Notes: generated by a model from the letters alone, not told the origin. Counted from the stretch's first letter, positions 24,061-37,068 are shown. The stretch is DNA of 64,000 nt from Castanea sativa (GCF_040712315.1 NC_134018.1:47121335-47185334), one strand, 5' to 3'. Translations and numbers: made by a program.

Positions 24061-24212
24061 TGCACATTTTTAGTGCGATGATCACTCTATAAGTATAAGT
24101 GTTTGTAGGGTGTAGGGCAAAGGTCGGAGTTCAGGTTTCCAGGAGAAAATTCTACGCTTATATATACTTAGATTAAGCTCAAATAGAATTTCTATCTTGT
24201 ATATAAAAAAAA
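24061..24212 (+). mobile_element. SINE, family A, copy 2
   Basis: The head TAGTGCGATGATCACTCTAT, a worn B box GAGTTCAGGTTTC and the tail ATCTTGTATATAAAAAAAA match the family order. It has accumulated more substitutions than the copy at 26318. Confidence 0.7.
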
Positions 24213-24705
24213 GTAACTAACAATTTGTCACTTAAGATTTATCATAAAAGTATTATAAAAATGTTGTGAACATATTATTTCTCAAAATTTAATAATATAA
24301 TTCAATAGTTACAAATATTTTAGAATCATTAAGATATATTAACTAGTTAAAATCTTTAAATTTAATTAAAGACTTTGATATGGTTTTTATTTTTCAATAA
24401 TGGACTGTCTTTTTTTTTGGTACAACTTGGAGTGCTATGAATTTTATTTTTTTTAGGAGTATCTTTTAAATCATTTCAAATTCACGTACAGGTAATTAAT
24501 ATTAATTAATACTTTCATAAGAATTCCAAATGATGAGTTGTAAGGTTTTTATTTTATGTTGACCTTGACGTGCTTCAAGTACCTTAAAGAGGTTTTAGCA
24601 ACAAAAAAAAAAAAAAGTACATTAAAAAGGTATTTGGTGAACTACTTAACTAAGTTATGAATTATGAACTGTTCTTCCGTAACTAGTTTATGTTTATCTA
24701 CTTCT

Positions 24706-24747
<42 letters not shown>

Positions 24748-25284
24748 CTAAATTCATTTCTGTAAATTGAAAACAATAAACACGATAAGCACAGCGATGG
24801 TTATTATTATTAGTTAAACTTTTTTCTAAAGTCTTTTTTTATGGTCCCTAAAAAAAAATCTTTTTCACATATTAAAAAGTCTTACTTATTATTTAATTGA
24901 AAATTTCTAAAAACACATAAAATAACATATTTTGTGTCACAATTGTCATCATGATAAATTGTGAGCAGGGGTAAAAAAAAATTTATATAAAAATAATAAA
25001 TAACCAATCATAATTTAACATGTAAAATAATTATAGCAGTTTATATTGTTCTGAAACTACTCTATTTAACTAGGATTACGTATCATGGCTAATGCCAAAC
25101 GTCCCACTATATGTGTTGCAAAATATTTTGAAATCTGAACCAACGAGGAAACAAGATCCAAGTCACCGGTCAATGTTGAGGCCGGTCCCTTTGTGGCTTA
25201 CGTCACCTTCCATTTAAGCCTTTGACCGTTTTATATACAGTACTCCTTTGTTTTGTTTCTTTCAAGTTGTGATAACTTGGTCCC

Positions 25285-25510
25285 CAAGAAAATGACATGC
25301 TGCCTTTATGGAATTCACATAATGCCCATGACATTTGCGATATTGACCCCAAATTTGGATCCTTAAAAACCAATTAACCTCACTTACCAAACATTCACCA
25401 AGTTTGGTAATATGATTAATTAAGTTGTTGGTTGGTGAAAGATCAATAGAGCTTGAGTTTGTTCTTCTCAATTTTGTAACTTGCAAATTTCTATTTCTAG
25501 GATTGTTCTA
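25285..25510. repeat. Dispersed repeat of unknown class, copy 1
   Basis: About 220 bases match 31915-32130 in the same orientation, with shared blocks ACATAATGCCCA, ACCAATT, TTCACCAAGTTTGGTA, GCTTGAGTTTGT and TTTCTAGGATT. No terminal repeat or coding motif was identified. Confidence 0.6.
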
Positions 25511-26317
25511 ACCGCATAATAACCTTGATCATTCATTTCTTTGTTTTCAAAAAAAGAAAAAGAAAAAAAAAATTATTTCTTTTTTTTTTTGAGGGGAAAA
25601 AAAAAGAAATGTTATTTGAGTGATTTTTTCAATAAGATATTTACCTTTCAATTGTCAAAGAATGTACAACTTAGGTACAAGTATCTTAAATTCTCGAATC
25701 AAATTTGATCATATATTTGTATTGATCAATAAATTACATAGTTATACAAACACATTTCAAATTTAATTTTGAATTTTAAGGTAACTTTACCTCATTTTTT
25801 TTATAAATAAATTAAATGAAAAATTTTAGTACATATCTCAACAGATGACCTTTAGGTCAAATAATATATCTTGGTGTTTTTGATAAAGATATACAAGTTC
25901 AAATTTTCCTTGCTCTGCATGAAATATTTTTTTTTAAAAAAGATGGAATGTTATCCTATTATTATATCAATTATGGGGAAAATAATAAAAGATGCATTAA
26001 CTGTGTACCGTATGCATTTTGAGAATCATTTAAAGTACTAGTATGCAAGATGCATTAATTGTACATTATCATAAAACAACAAGCTTTAGTATAATAATTC
26101 AAAAAGTAACACCTTAGACCCGAACATTTTAAATTCTAAAAAAAAAAAGGAAAATTGAACGGTTTCAAATCTATGCAATTGCTTCTTTAATGATCTTTTC
26201 TTTTTTTAAGATTAGAAACTTTATTGAGCCAACAATAATTAAAATTTGTGCCGGCAATATTGACAATGTGTCTAGTAAATGATCAAAATCAAACTCTTTT
26301 ATATCAACTATTACTTA

Positions 26318-26479
26318 CCACCACACATTCTTAGTGCGGTAGTCACTTCACAAGTATAAATGCTTGTAAGGTGTGGTGGGCAAGGGTCGGAGTTCAAGTC
26401 TCCAAAAAGGAGCTTTATACACATATACACTTAGATTAAGCTAGAGTAGAAATTATATCTTGTATAAAAAAAAAAAAAA
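26318..26479 (+). mobile_element. SINE, family A, copy 3, 12-bp target duplication
   Basis: The head CTTAGTGCGGTAGTCACTTC, B box GGAGTTCAAGTCTCC and a long A tail are intact. Identical AACTATTACTTA repeats lie at 26306-26317 and 26480-26491. It lies head to head inverted with the next SINE, 47 bases away. Confidence 0.88.
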
Positions 26480-26526
26480 AACTATTACTTAGGCTATTAG
26501 TTCTCACCTTTAATGTAGCCATGATT

Positions 26527-26684
26527 TTTTTTATTATACAAGATATAATTCTACTATAACCTAATCTAAGTGTATATGTGTGTGGAGTTCCCTCCTGCAG
26601 ACTTGAATCTCAGCCTTTGCTCCCTACACTCTACAAACATTAATACTTGTGGAGTGATCATCGCACCAAAAGTATGTGGTGGTC
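26527..26684 (-). mobile_element. SINE, family A, copy 4, 15-bp target duplication
   Basis: On the minus strand it has the same head, B box (GATTCAAGTCT) and CTTGTATAATAAAAAAA tail as the other copies. Identical AATGTAGCCATGATT repeats flank it at 26512-26526 and 26685-26699. Confidence 0.88.
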
Positions 26685-27703
26685 AATGTAGCCATGATTA
26701 AAATAGTTTGCATCTTTCTCAGCCAAATAAATTCCTTCAAATAATTTGCCTCCTCCTACTCCTACTCATCTCTCAACAAGTTTGTTTTACATTTCCGGCA
26801 ATAATAAACAAATGTGATAATTATCCAATAAGTAATTTAAAACAAAGAGGATCCTAGGTGGTAGGCTGTTAAGGGTTTTAAATTTAAATTTATCTCTGAA
26901 ATTACTTTCTTACTCACTAATAACGGTAAATAACAACTTGATATTTAAAATTTGTTACAAAAATGTTGTGAACATAGCCTTTCCCAAATGGTAAATACCA
27001 AATTTTATTAAGTCACTTAGAAACGAATATTCCCCCATTTTCGGTCCAAGTACAAAATTCGCTCTCACCCCCCTATCCACTTCCCCGAGAGAATTTCGAA
27101 GAAACTTGGTGCCAAAGCCAGAAACAAAGGGCAAAAGCGTCATTTCACAACAAGTTTCTCACTTTATATTGAATTTCTCTTCCCGTAGCTTTCTCTTCCA
27201 ATTCCAAAGGCTCTTTCTCTCTCCCTCTCTTTCTATCCTTTTGGATTGTAGTATTATTTTCGGAGCAAAATCGCAGAAAGCTAATTTATCCTCTTACATT
27301 TCTCCGGCTTCAAACCAAAAAACACCGAAAACGTTTTCAAATTTCGCAAAGCAGAATCGCATAAATTGTTTGTAATTGTAATATTTATTATTATTAGTTG
27401 TTTTTGTAAAACCAAAAAAAAAAAATCACACGAATACGTAAAATTCAATTTGGTTTTGAATATACGTTTTTTTTCCCTGAGCTTCGTGAGAGTTCTAGGG
27501 TTTGGAGAGAGAAAATGAGTTTGTAGTGAATATATATATATATAAATAAAATTTCATAGGTGAGGATGGTTGACACGTGTCGCGAGGAAGAAGAATCGTC
27601 GTCTTCGTGGTCGTCGTTTTCTTCGCCGTGGTGATCGGGGCGGTGAAAACGAAAACGAAAACGACGTGGTTTTTTTTTTTAATTGTTGGGAGGTGGAGAG
27701 ATC

Positions 27704-30420
27704 ATGGATTGCAAAGTGTGCGTGCCTACAGGGGATTGGTGGCCGATGAAAGGTGGAGGTGGGGGTCAGATCGGAGTAGGAGGGTTGAGCCTGAGTCAAG
27801 AGAGCGAGCACGATTTGGCTCTCATGGTTAGCGATTTCTTGGAGAATGGAAGCGCTGGAACCGAGTCTTGGTGTAGCAGTGACAGCGATTCCGGTCTCTC
27901 CGATCTCTCTCTCCTCGCCGATAAAATTCCGGTAACTCTCTCTCTCTCTCAACTTATATATTTGATAGAATTGTCTATATAAGGAACTTTCCTTATTAGC
28001 TTCACTTTTTATTGGGTTGTATTGAACTTTGTTTGTTAATTTTTGGTAATGAAATAGTGACTAATGATTGCTTAATTGAGAAATGAAAAAAAAAAAAGGA
28101 AAAAAAAAGACCCCTAAAAGTAATTGAATTTTGGTTTTTTTAGCTACCATTATTTTGTTATCAACATTTAGGGACCCAGAATTTCATCATGTTTGGTTCT
28201 TAGAAAGTAGAGGGGAAACTAGACCAAAAAATGAAATTGAAAGGAAGAAAAAAGAAAAAAGAAAAGGCGGAAGCCAAGAGAGTCAGGGACTTGTAGCTCA
28301 ATTGGCACCTTCTGGCGTTTTTAGCGGGACCTTCATGATTCAAATCTTCTCTCCTCTGTTATAATTATTGACTTTATCACAAAGGGAAAAACAAAAGGGC
28401 TGAAAATGTCTTCCTTTGGGCGTTTTTTAAAGTTTACTATTGGTATTAGACTTTTGTGAAGACTACATCAGCTCGCCGAAAATTTATGCTTGTATTTTTG
28501 ATGTTCCGTTACTGTTTATGAGTATACACAAATTTTTGGATTTATCAACTTGTAGTTTGTATAGGTTTGGAACTGTAGTATAAAGTGTTTGAAGTCACAA
28601 ATGTGTATAGCAACTATATGGATAGCATGTACTATGTAGGTGAGATAATTCCTATTGTTGCTTATTTTGGTTGTTGTATCTATGTAAAAGTAAACAGTTG
28701 GTTGTTCAGTTAATATTGAGGTAGTACAAAATTACTAAATTAGTATGTTTGCCTTCAATTAGGCATCTTTTAATGATTTACCTGCTTTATATGTTTGTTC
28801 TGCTATTTTTACTACAATTTTGGAATGGTACCTGTAATAATTAAGTGTCTAAGAGTACTTGTCTGGGAGACAAAATTATGTTACTGAACAAATGATTGGT
28901 TTTTGTAATTTATTTATACAAAACACTGTTAAAATTGCTATAATTTCACTTTGCATAAAATATATTTATGCTTTACTTAATGGTTGATTAAGGTTTTTTT
29001 TTGTTAGATCTGAGTCTTGGGAGTCCTTTTAATTAGAGTTTCTTGTTCATTACAACATTTTGATGGTTCATACATAAGTCCTAATCAAACTTTGGTTCTT
29101 TTTGATAACTTTTTAATTAAGGACCGGGGTGTAATAATGTTTTTTCTTTCATTCTTTTCCCACTTAAATCTGCAATTTGTTGCTGTTTATTGCTCACCAC
29201 TATTGTGTATAGAGCACATAATTTATTTGTGTTTATGTTTTAAACAAAATAATTTAACAACTGTTAATCAGTATGAAATGCTAGTTTTTTGCTGATTCGT
29301 TGTTATTCCAACCGCAGTTTTGTAAGATCTCAGTGCCTCAGTATGAGAGCGACTTGATGTCAGTTGTTAATTCTCTTATACTGTCTATGAATGAGACGGA
29401 TCTTCACTATCTCAAGTCGGGTGCATGCAATGCCAGCTGCATAAGGTTTTCTCTGGTAAAGCTTCTGAGACGCTCTGGATATGATGCTGCTGTATGTGCA
29501 ACCAAATGGCAGGGTAGTGGAAAGGTCCCTGGAGGTATGCTATTGAACTCTTGAACTGCAAATCTTATGTATAACTTGACAAAAACAATATTTTTTATTA
29601 ATAAAAAATAATAAGAAATTTACATAATCTTAATTTATAGTGCATATTATCAGGATTTTACTTTCTGGAGTGTTGTAACCATATTTCTGGTGCATCTGTT
29701 GCCTATATTGCATGAAAATTGGAGTGGGAAACCATCCTTTGCTGAAAGAAATTCTGTTATGCAATTAATATTTGATATGAAATTTTTTTTTCTGTAATTT
29801 CTGGATCGTTTACAATTTATTATGACTACTAAATGAAAGGGAGATGCATATTGATGTATGGAATGCTGGTGAAATATTAGATTTGACCATCACTGACATT
29901 TGTTTTTGTACGAATCAATTGTTATGCAGGGGATCATGAATATATTGATGTGATCAACCACAACAGCACTGGAACCTCCGAGCGTTTGATCATTGATATT
30001 GATTTCCGGAGTCACTTTGAAATAGCTAGAGCTGTTGATTCATATGACAGAATATTGAATTCACTTCCAGTCGTATATGCGGGTTCCTTGACCAGGCTGA
30101 AACAATTTCTTCAGATAATGGTTGATGCAGCTAAATCGTCTCTCAAGCAGAATTCAATGCCGCTTCCTCCATGGAGGTCACTTGCATACCTCCAGGCTAA
30201 GTGGCAATCGCCCTACCAAAGACACTTTAATCCAGAAGAACCGAACATTAGCAAAACTAATTTTGTTGACCATAACCAGTGCAGTGGACATTTGAAGAGG
30301 CTGCAGTCTTTGCTTCAATCTGAAATGGAAGCAGAGCGATTATTGAAGCCTATAAACAGTGACAATAACTGGAGGCTGAAGCCTGAGAGGCGGAGGCGCT
30401 CTTTTTACCGGACTACTTAA
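27704..30420 (+). CDS. DUF506 family protein (PDDEXK-like, PF04720)
   Basis: Three exons, 27704-27931, 29318-29534 and 29930-30420 (TAA), join in frame to 311 residues; the introns are GT..AG. The acidic motif CSSDSDSGLSD (about residues 57-67) is followed by the conserved core: LLRRSGYDAAVCATKW, then VPGGDHEYIDVI, then RLIIDIDFRSHFEIARA, LPVVYAGSLTRLKQ, SLKQNSMPLPPWRS and AKWQSPYQR. These are the signatures of the plant DUF506 family. Its fold is predicted to be nuclease-like, and some Arabidopsis members bind calmodulin and restrain root-hair growth. Whether this member does so is unknown. The ATG chosen is the first in frame after a GT-rich leader. Intron 1 carries a SINE. The gene is flanked by two same-orientation copies of a dispersed repeat (25285, 31915). 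Confidence 0.92.
28283..28370 (+). mobile_element. SINE-like tRNA-derived sequence, family D, in DUF506 intron 1
   Basis: TTGTAGCTCAATTGGCACCT looks like a tRNA A box and its D arm, and ATGATTCAAATCTTC like a B box, spaced as in a tRNA. There is no acceptor-stem pairing, so it is a SINE head and not a tRNA gene. The target duplication is not clear. Confidence 0.5.
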
Positions 30421-31558
30421 GGATGTACAGAGATTTTGGCCTTTGAGAAGAGAGTTACTTTCAAAAAGAGAGTGTATTGCGGCTTTCTATTTATAATTTT
30501 TTTGTCCCTAATACTAAATAAGTGAGAAACCTGAAGAAAGGGCAGGTTTCATAGAGGCTCCACAGTGATGGTAATAAGCCATGTCATGGTGGAGAAATTT
30601 CCATTAATATTATTCCCAGAGTCATACATACCAGTTTTTGTTCATTGCCAACAGCCATCGGACAACGGTTTTGGGTTTTTGGATCTGCTGCTGGTTCTCT
30701 CTAGCAGTAGCAACAGCCAAAAGTGACGATTGAGTTGGTATCTTGCTCGACCACTGTGCATCATCCTACACAGATTGTATTTGTTTTTGTCTTTTCAATA
30801 GTTTCTATCATGTATTCCTTGCCTTTTATTTTTGTGGGCCTAGGAAATTTTGTTATTTTGTCTTTTTTTCTTTTAATTTCTTTTCCTCGCTTAATATTGA
30901 GTGGTATTTCTTTTCCTGTGGTCAAATGGTTGCTTGAACCACAATTTTTTTATAGGGTAAAACATAAATAATGTAGTTGCTGCTGATGGCTGAGTATTAC
31001 AATTTACAACTGCTTACTGTAATATTTTTTTTTTTGCTGAATGCTGCTTACTGTAATTTATTTGGTTACTACTTGTTACTTGCATTTCTTTATTGGTTGT
31101 CGTTTGTCTTTCCTCTTGATTAGTGTTTGTGTTAGTATTATGGACTCGAAACTGATAGTCCCTTTGGATTTGTGTGTTGATTTGAAGGTTTTTTGTCCAC
31201 TTACGCCATTGCTTATCCTTTTTTTTTTTTCTTTAATAATCTTAACTAATTAACTAATCCTAACATGTGCAACTCTTGTAATCTCATATTCTCATCCAAC
31301 TGAGTTTCGAGGAGCCACCTCAAGGTTGAATCACATGCATAGGAGTGAGAGAAGGCTGCCATAGAAGTTTGGAGAGCATAGGATCAAGGACTGTTGATCA
31401 GCACTCCAAATTGAGTTCTATAACATGATCTAAATGACTAATGGTTTAATCTCACTGGTTCTAACACGTTTGGGATTCTTTGATTAATGGTTCAATTGGA
31501 TTGACCAATGCAATGCATTACTGTTATTTTTAATTTCCCTTTTACCAATAAAGGTTCT

Positions 31559-31811
31559 TCTGGCTACTTTTAAATCAAGGTTTGGCTCCTTTCAACCACA
31601 AAGAGGTCTTCATCAAGGTGATTCGTTGTGTCCCTTTCTATTCACCATTGCTTTTGTGGTAATCTTTTGCTTGCTTTTGGAAGAACAAAAGGTGGTTTTA
31701 CAAGGCATCAAAGTGAGCAGGGCCAGGGCAAGGATGACCATATATTTTATAAACGGTGTTGCTAATAATCATTTCATATTCAGCAAGGCTTCTGTCAAAG
31801 ATGTGGAATGA
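31559..31811 (+). pseudogene. LINE reverse transcriptase fragment
   Basis: The frame reads FGSFQPQRGLHQGDSLCPFL, then FTIAFVV, then GIKVSRARARMTIYFINGVA and FIFSKASVKDVE. RGLHQGDSLCPFLF matches the LINE reverse transcriptase block R-G-L-R-Q-G-D-P-L-S-P-x-L-F. The position where the catalytic F/Y-A-D-D box should be reads FINGV, so activity is lost. A frame stop follows. Neither end of a LINE is visible. Confidence 0.75.
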
Positions 31812-31914
31812 ATTATTTTCTGACTAGACACATGCATTTGGTCAAGCCAAACAATAATCAAGGCAAAATCATTTGTCCATTTCAGCAACCTCATCTTCCT
31901 TATCCAACCTTCTC

Positions 31915-32130
31915 AGGTTGCCTTGATGAAATTAACATAATGCCCAATGCCATTTAGGTTGTTGACCCAATTGCTTGCGTGCTAAGATTGTTGGATTCTT
32001 AACAACCAATTGATAACTTACTAAACGTTCACCAAGTTTGGTATCAGATTAGTTAATTGGTTGGGAGATTAATGCTGAAAGCTTGAGTTTGTCCTCCTCA
32101 ATGTCGTACATTCCATTTCTAGGATTTTTC
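31915..32130. repeat. Dispersed repeat of unknown class, copy 2
   Basis: Same orientation as the copy at 25285-25510, with roughly two thirds identity by eye. The two copies bracket the DUF506 gene. No coding motif was recognised. Confidence 0.6.
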
Positions 32131-32738
32131 AAAGATCTTCTAACTGCTTACTTGATACCTTATTAGTATTTCTTTTTAGGTTGCTTACTTGATGCTCTCT
32201 ATTATATATATATAAAAAAAGGAAACCACTTGACAAAATACCTCTAACCTGCCCTAATCCCAACCTGTTCCAGCACGGATTTACCTTGCCTCGTTGCCAT
32301 CCCTACTTGAACTCACATCTATTGATTACACTGACTCATCTGAATGCATAGAAAACCCATCTCTTGGAGAGATGAATTCAATGCTTGAACGTCTTCCTAA
32401 GGGATTACATCGCTATCATAAATTGCTATATTAATAATGCAACCCAATTCTATCATTAGATACTAAATCAATACATAAGACCATGATAATTTGCTATCTA
32501 TCCTTTTAAATACTTTAAAGAGTTCACAGAAAATGTGCACGCACAAATACTGCATATACACCCAAATAAAAACCTCGTCCTAGCATATCCTCAAACCAAA
32601 GAAAACTTGATTTTCAATCAAGCAGTATAACTCTTGTGGAGCACCACTCATTATTTGGCAAACCAAAACTTTTCCGGAGAACCAAAAAGGAACACTGAGA
32701 AGATATATTGAGAGGGCACTGTAGTACACCGTTTCAAC

Positions 32739-35700
32739 CTAATTCTTTTTACCTTTACTCCGTCTGCGTGAAACTTGGACCCAACCATCTTCTGTTTCAT
32801 CTGCCACCTTTGGCCTAGGGTCATCAACTATCATGTTTACATGATTCAAATTTGATTGGGACTCTGGTGCATCCACCACCATATTTGACGAATTCTCATT
32901 CTTATTGGCAACTTCTCTGCTTACATTGTCATCGTCGTCGTTGTTGTCGTCGTCGTCGTCATCATCATCATCACTCACAGCCTAGCAGTAGGGAAGAAAG
33001 AGGAGATATTACATTATTAAAGTCTAAAAATTTTCGTTTCAGCCTCACAATTCTTGTACACTGAATCATGGCCTCAAGGCACCCAGTGAGCAAAAGAGAT
33101 TATGTTTCCACCATACATGATTACACATCCAAATGAAAGAATCCTAATATCCCATCTAATTTTTTTTTGATAATACATACATAAAAAGTAGGAAAGCAAT
33201 CACTGCACAATTTGCAACCTAATGGTAGTAGTAGTGTAAGTAACCACATTATATATATATATATATAAATAAAGTAACAAAACATTATTAATGATCAAAA
33301 GTATCCCAAGCACACAAGGAGCATACAAAGAGAACAACACAATCAAGTTCTCAAGTTACAATGAAGAAAGATCCATATATAATAATTTTTTTTCCTGATT
33401 CATTTTTCTTACATAGAAAAGCTTAAGTTTTCTATCAACTCTCTTTGATATTTGACTAGAAGCACAGTACTAATATAAAGGGGACCACATAGGTTTACAG
33501 AAATTCCTTAGAAAGTGAAAATTGCTGGTCTCACAATATTTCTTACTAGGTTGGAAAACATTGTAAGGCAGGGCCATTCAAAAAAACTTAAGCAGAGCTT
33601 ACAGCAGAGAAAACACACAAACTTGCCAATCCAAAATCCACTTCAGCAAATGGAAATTGGTTGTTACATTCTTATCTAAGCAACTCACACAATCCACGAG
33701 ACTTGAACTCCTGAATTGACCTACCACCCCATTTTTAAGAGAAGTGGGGGGGGGGGGGGGGGAGTTGCCTTTTAACCCAAAGACCAGGCATAGTTTGGTT
33801 ATACATGATACCAGGAAAGCACCGATGCGGCTACAGGGGTGCCGCACCAACATCCAATGTGGTCTGACGCGGGGTGCAGTGGGCGACGCCACTGCTCGCG
33901 CATCGGTGCCGTGTTGGTGCTTTTTTTTTTTTCCTCCGGATTCGCACCAATTCAGGTTGAATCGGTTTGTATTGGCCAGCCAAAACCATCCGATTCTGGC
34001 CGTACCGGCCGATACCAGACGATTCAAGCCAATACCGGCTTTGAATCAGGCCAAAATTCAAGTAAGAATTAAAAAAAAAGAAAAAAAAAGAGTGCAAAAA
34101 CATCTTTAAACAAAAATAAAACCCTAAAACCATCACTGCCTCCCTGCTCTCTGCCCCTCTCTGCTCTCTGCCTCTCTGCCTCTCTGCCTCCCTCCCTGTA
34201 CTCTAATTTCAATGTTTTAGTTTCAAACTTGTGGATTGTGTTTAATTTATGAACATCATGTTTTAGTTATCGTCTACTATTGCTCTTAAATTTGGTACAT
34301 GTTTATATAATGTGATGTGAAAAAGTATGCTTACCAATATATAGAAAATATAAATAAAAATATTTTTAATAATTTTTTAATCGCCACACCCGCATCCTAC
34401 TTTTTCAAAAATTTCCGAGTCCCACACCCGTACCCGAATTTGGAAAAGCACCCGTGCTTCATAGCATGATACAAGAAACTACCTACATCATGTCAACTGA
34501 TGCACCTCTTGTTGAAACATTTAAGTTCTGTTAAAAATTTCCAACTACCTCACAAGGGTAACACCAAAAAAAAAAACACTAGAATCTAGGAAAAACAAAA
34601 GAATGACACCTTATAAGACATTATTTTGATTAAGAACCATAAAGGATTTAGGCCAAGATTTCTACACATAAATCACCTGTCTGACATGATGAATAGCAGC
34701 TCTATTTTGGTTGGCTTCCCTTAGGCTTTCAATAGCCTGAAACTTCCCTTCCAAACATTCTTCATGCATAACCATCAGTTTATAGGCTACCTGTGTAGTT
34801 AGACAAAGTGCGGAAAAACCAACACCCAATAGTAAATATTAACCTCATATTTAAAAGAATAACCAGAGAACATAAGCATTTAAATGAGAGACATTAAAAT
34901 TACAGAAATCCTGACCAATTGAGTAAAACTTAAAGAGCATGAACTATGGCATTCTTATCTAGTTTTTAAAGATACAAACAGGCGTAAAAAAAATAAAGGA
35001 ATCCACAATGGCTAGGGGAGGAAGATATGCAATTAAAGAACTATGGTGATCTCCTAATATAAAAAAATGTCGTACTTAGTGCACAAATCTCCCACTTTTG
35101 CAGGGCATGGGAAAGGTAGTTGACAGACAACCTTACCATCAAATTTTTTTTTTTTTTTGGAGAGGCTGATCTCCTAATATCAAGGCCACCCAAAAAAAAA
35201 AAAAAAAAAAAAAAGAGGAAAAGAAAAAGAAAAAGAAGAAGAGGAAAAGAATGAGCTTCATAAAAAAATGTAGTTTCTTTACCACTTTATAGATACTATA
35301 ATAGGATTGATATATGAAATCAAATTACAAAACATGATATAATTATTGGAAGTACTAACAAAACCCCATTATCAAATACAATTATGGACTCTGCCAAGTC
35401 AAGGTTGAATAATTTAGAGAATGTGTACCTCCTCAATGCTGCCATCATCAACCTCGGTATTGAGGGTCAACAAACCTTCCTCAAGTATAGCTTCTAAATC
35501 ATCCATATAAAGAGGCTCTAAAAAAAACATAATAAAAAAAATTTATCAGTGAAATAATTGAAAAAAAAAAAAAACAGTTCAATTGTGAAATTCGTAACAT
35601 TGGGGACCAAGGTTCCTCAACTAAATCTTAAAAAAAATTAAACATCAACTACATTCACAAAAATGAATTATAAAATTACTTGGACCATAAAGCCCATCAA

Positions 35701-36474
35701 ATACTAAACCCCCATCAATCTCAGATTTCTTGAGGAAGTTCTTATCATAGAATACTAATCAATTCCTGCTTTGCTTAGCAAAATGAAGTACTCAACTGAA
35801 CCAAATAATACTAATAGTAATAAAAATAAGTAAACAAAAAAAGAAAAAAAGAAAAAAACAATTCAAACAGAAAAACAAATGAAATCAAAACCATTTTTCA
35901 TTACAAAACTTGCTACTTAGGTTAAAACAAAGCCATTTTTAGTTAATAAAACAAATTTAAACCACTAATCCCAGGTAAAAAATAAACCTTCAAAAAAGTA
36001 AGAAAGAAAAAAAAAAAACAATTTTGTGAATTCCAACCAAATATCCAGATCGATAAAAAAAAATTAAAACAAAACAATTATATAATTTCGTCAATAAAAC
36101 TCCAATCATATCGGATTCTAATAACAAATTAGCTAATTCCAACCACAAAATGCCAATCAATAACCAAGAAATGATTCTAATGCACAAAATTTTCATTTTC
36201 AAATTCCAATTCATAAAACCAATCAGGTTTAATCTAATTCAAAATTTTCAGAAAGAAGGTAACGATGGATTTTAGTACCTTTGGACTGAGTGAACCAGTA
36301 GACGATATCGGAGCCGATTTGATCGGCTTTGAGACGCGAGTCACGGCCGCCCCACTCGTTCTCGACGGCCATTTGGAGCGCCGACCACCGAGAGAAAACT
36401 AGACCTATCCCTTCTTTGAATATCGGCAGGCTCTCCGCCGATAAAGCTTTGGGAGGAACACCATTCACATCCAT
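32739..36474 (-). CDS. TSR2: Pre-rRNA-processing protein TSR2 homologue
   Basis: Four minus-strand exons, 36474-36279, 35517-35429, 34790-34677 and 32981-32739 (TAG), join in frame to 213 residues. All introns are GT..AG. The conserved domain runs FKEGIGLVFSRWSALQMAVE, NEWGGRDSRLKADQI, LYMDDLEAILEEGL, EVDDGSIEEVAYKLMVMHEE. It is followed by an aspartate-rich tract (SDDDDDDDDDNNDDDD) and the C-terminal DGWVQVSRRRSKGKK typical of TSR2. In yeast, Tsr2 escorts ribosomal protein eS26 to pre-40S particles and is needed for 20S rRNA processing; the same nuclear role is inferred here. Intron 3 contains a complete hAT MITE (33812-34464) yet the splice sites are intact. The Asp tract is coded by GAT/GAC repeats (32935-32975) and may vary in length. 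Confidence 0.92.
33812..34464. mobile_element. Non-autonomous hAT element (653 bp) in TSR2 intron 3, perfect 8-bp duplication
   Basis: The left end CAGGAAAGCACCGATGCGGC pairs with the right end (rc CTATGAAGCACGGGTGCTTT). CATGATAC is repeated exactly at 33804-33811 and 34465-34472. The GC-rich left third and a right end of CCCACACCCGTACCCG type contrast with an AT-rich middle. A CT-rich run lies at 34135-34200. No transposase is present. Confidence 0.85.
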
Positions 36475-36559
36475 TGCCACTCTCTCTATGAAAAAACCCT
36501 AAACTTGAGCTCACAAAATGTGTTTTATTTTAGTTCTTTCAGCGTCTAAAGACTAAACG

Positions 36560-37016
36560 GCGCGTATAGATATTATTATTATTATTATTTTATTACTAAA
36601 AGCTCTAGGTTTTGTTATTTTAAAAACTAGTTGCGAGAATTTACGTGGTAAACTAAAATAATTTTATAAAATTTTAAATTGTTTAAAAAATTATACCATT
36701 ATATGATTTTTTTTGTATGACTTTAATTTGTGTTACAATTTGATAAAGAAGTTATTGTTTGAATGTGTAATGACTTACAAAAAATTTGTCAGACAATTTC
36801 AGATACTGCAAAAAGTAACTTAAAAATTTAGATATTAAAATTTCTAAAAGATCAAAAAATATTAAAGAATCAAATGATTCATGGTTTAGAAATTATTAAA
36901 ACAAAACAAAATATATCTGACTAAAAAATAGAAAAATATAAGAAAAAAATTGGTTACATTTAAGAATAATCCATGGCTATAAGTTTGCACCCTATCATAA
37001 AATATCGTAAAGAGAA

Positions 37017-37068
<52 letters not shown>

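Noticed and set aside
27554..27952. Minus-strand 132-codon open frame over DUF506 exon 1
   Set aside because: It is the antisense shadow of the DUF506 first exon and leader, rich in Arg and Ser with no domain.
28283..28370. tRNA gene
   Set aside because: A-box and B-box words are present but no acceptor stem or anticodon arm pairs; it fits a SINE head.
33744..34136. Overlapping open frames on both strands with Pro/Arg-rich peptides
   Set aside because: They lie inside the TIRs of the 33812-34464 hAT MITE and the TSR2 intron.
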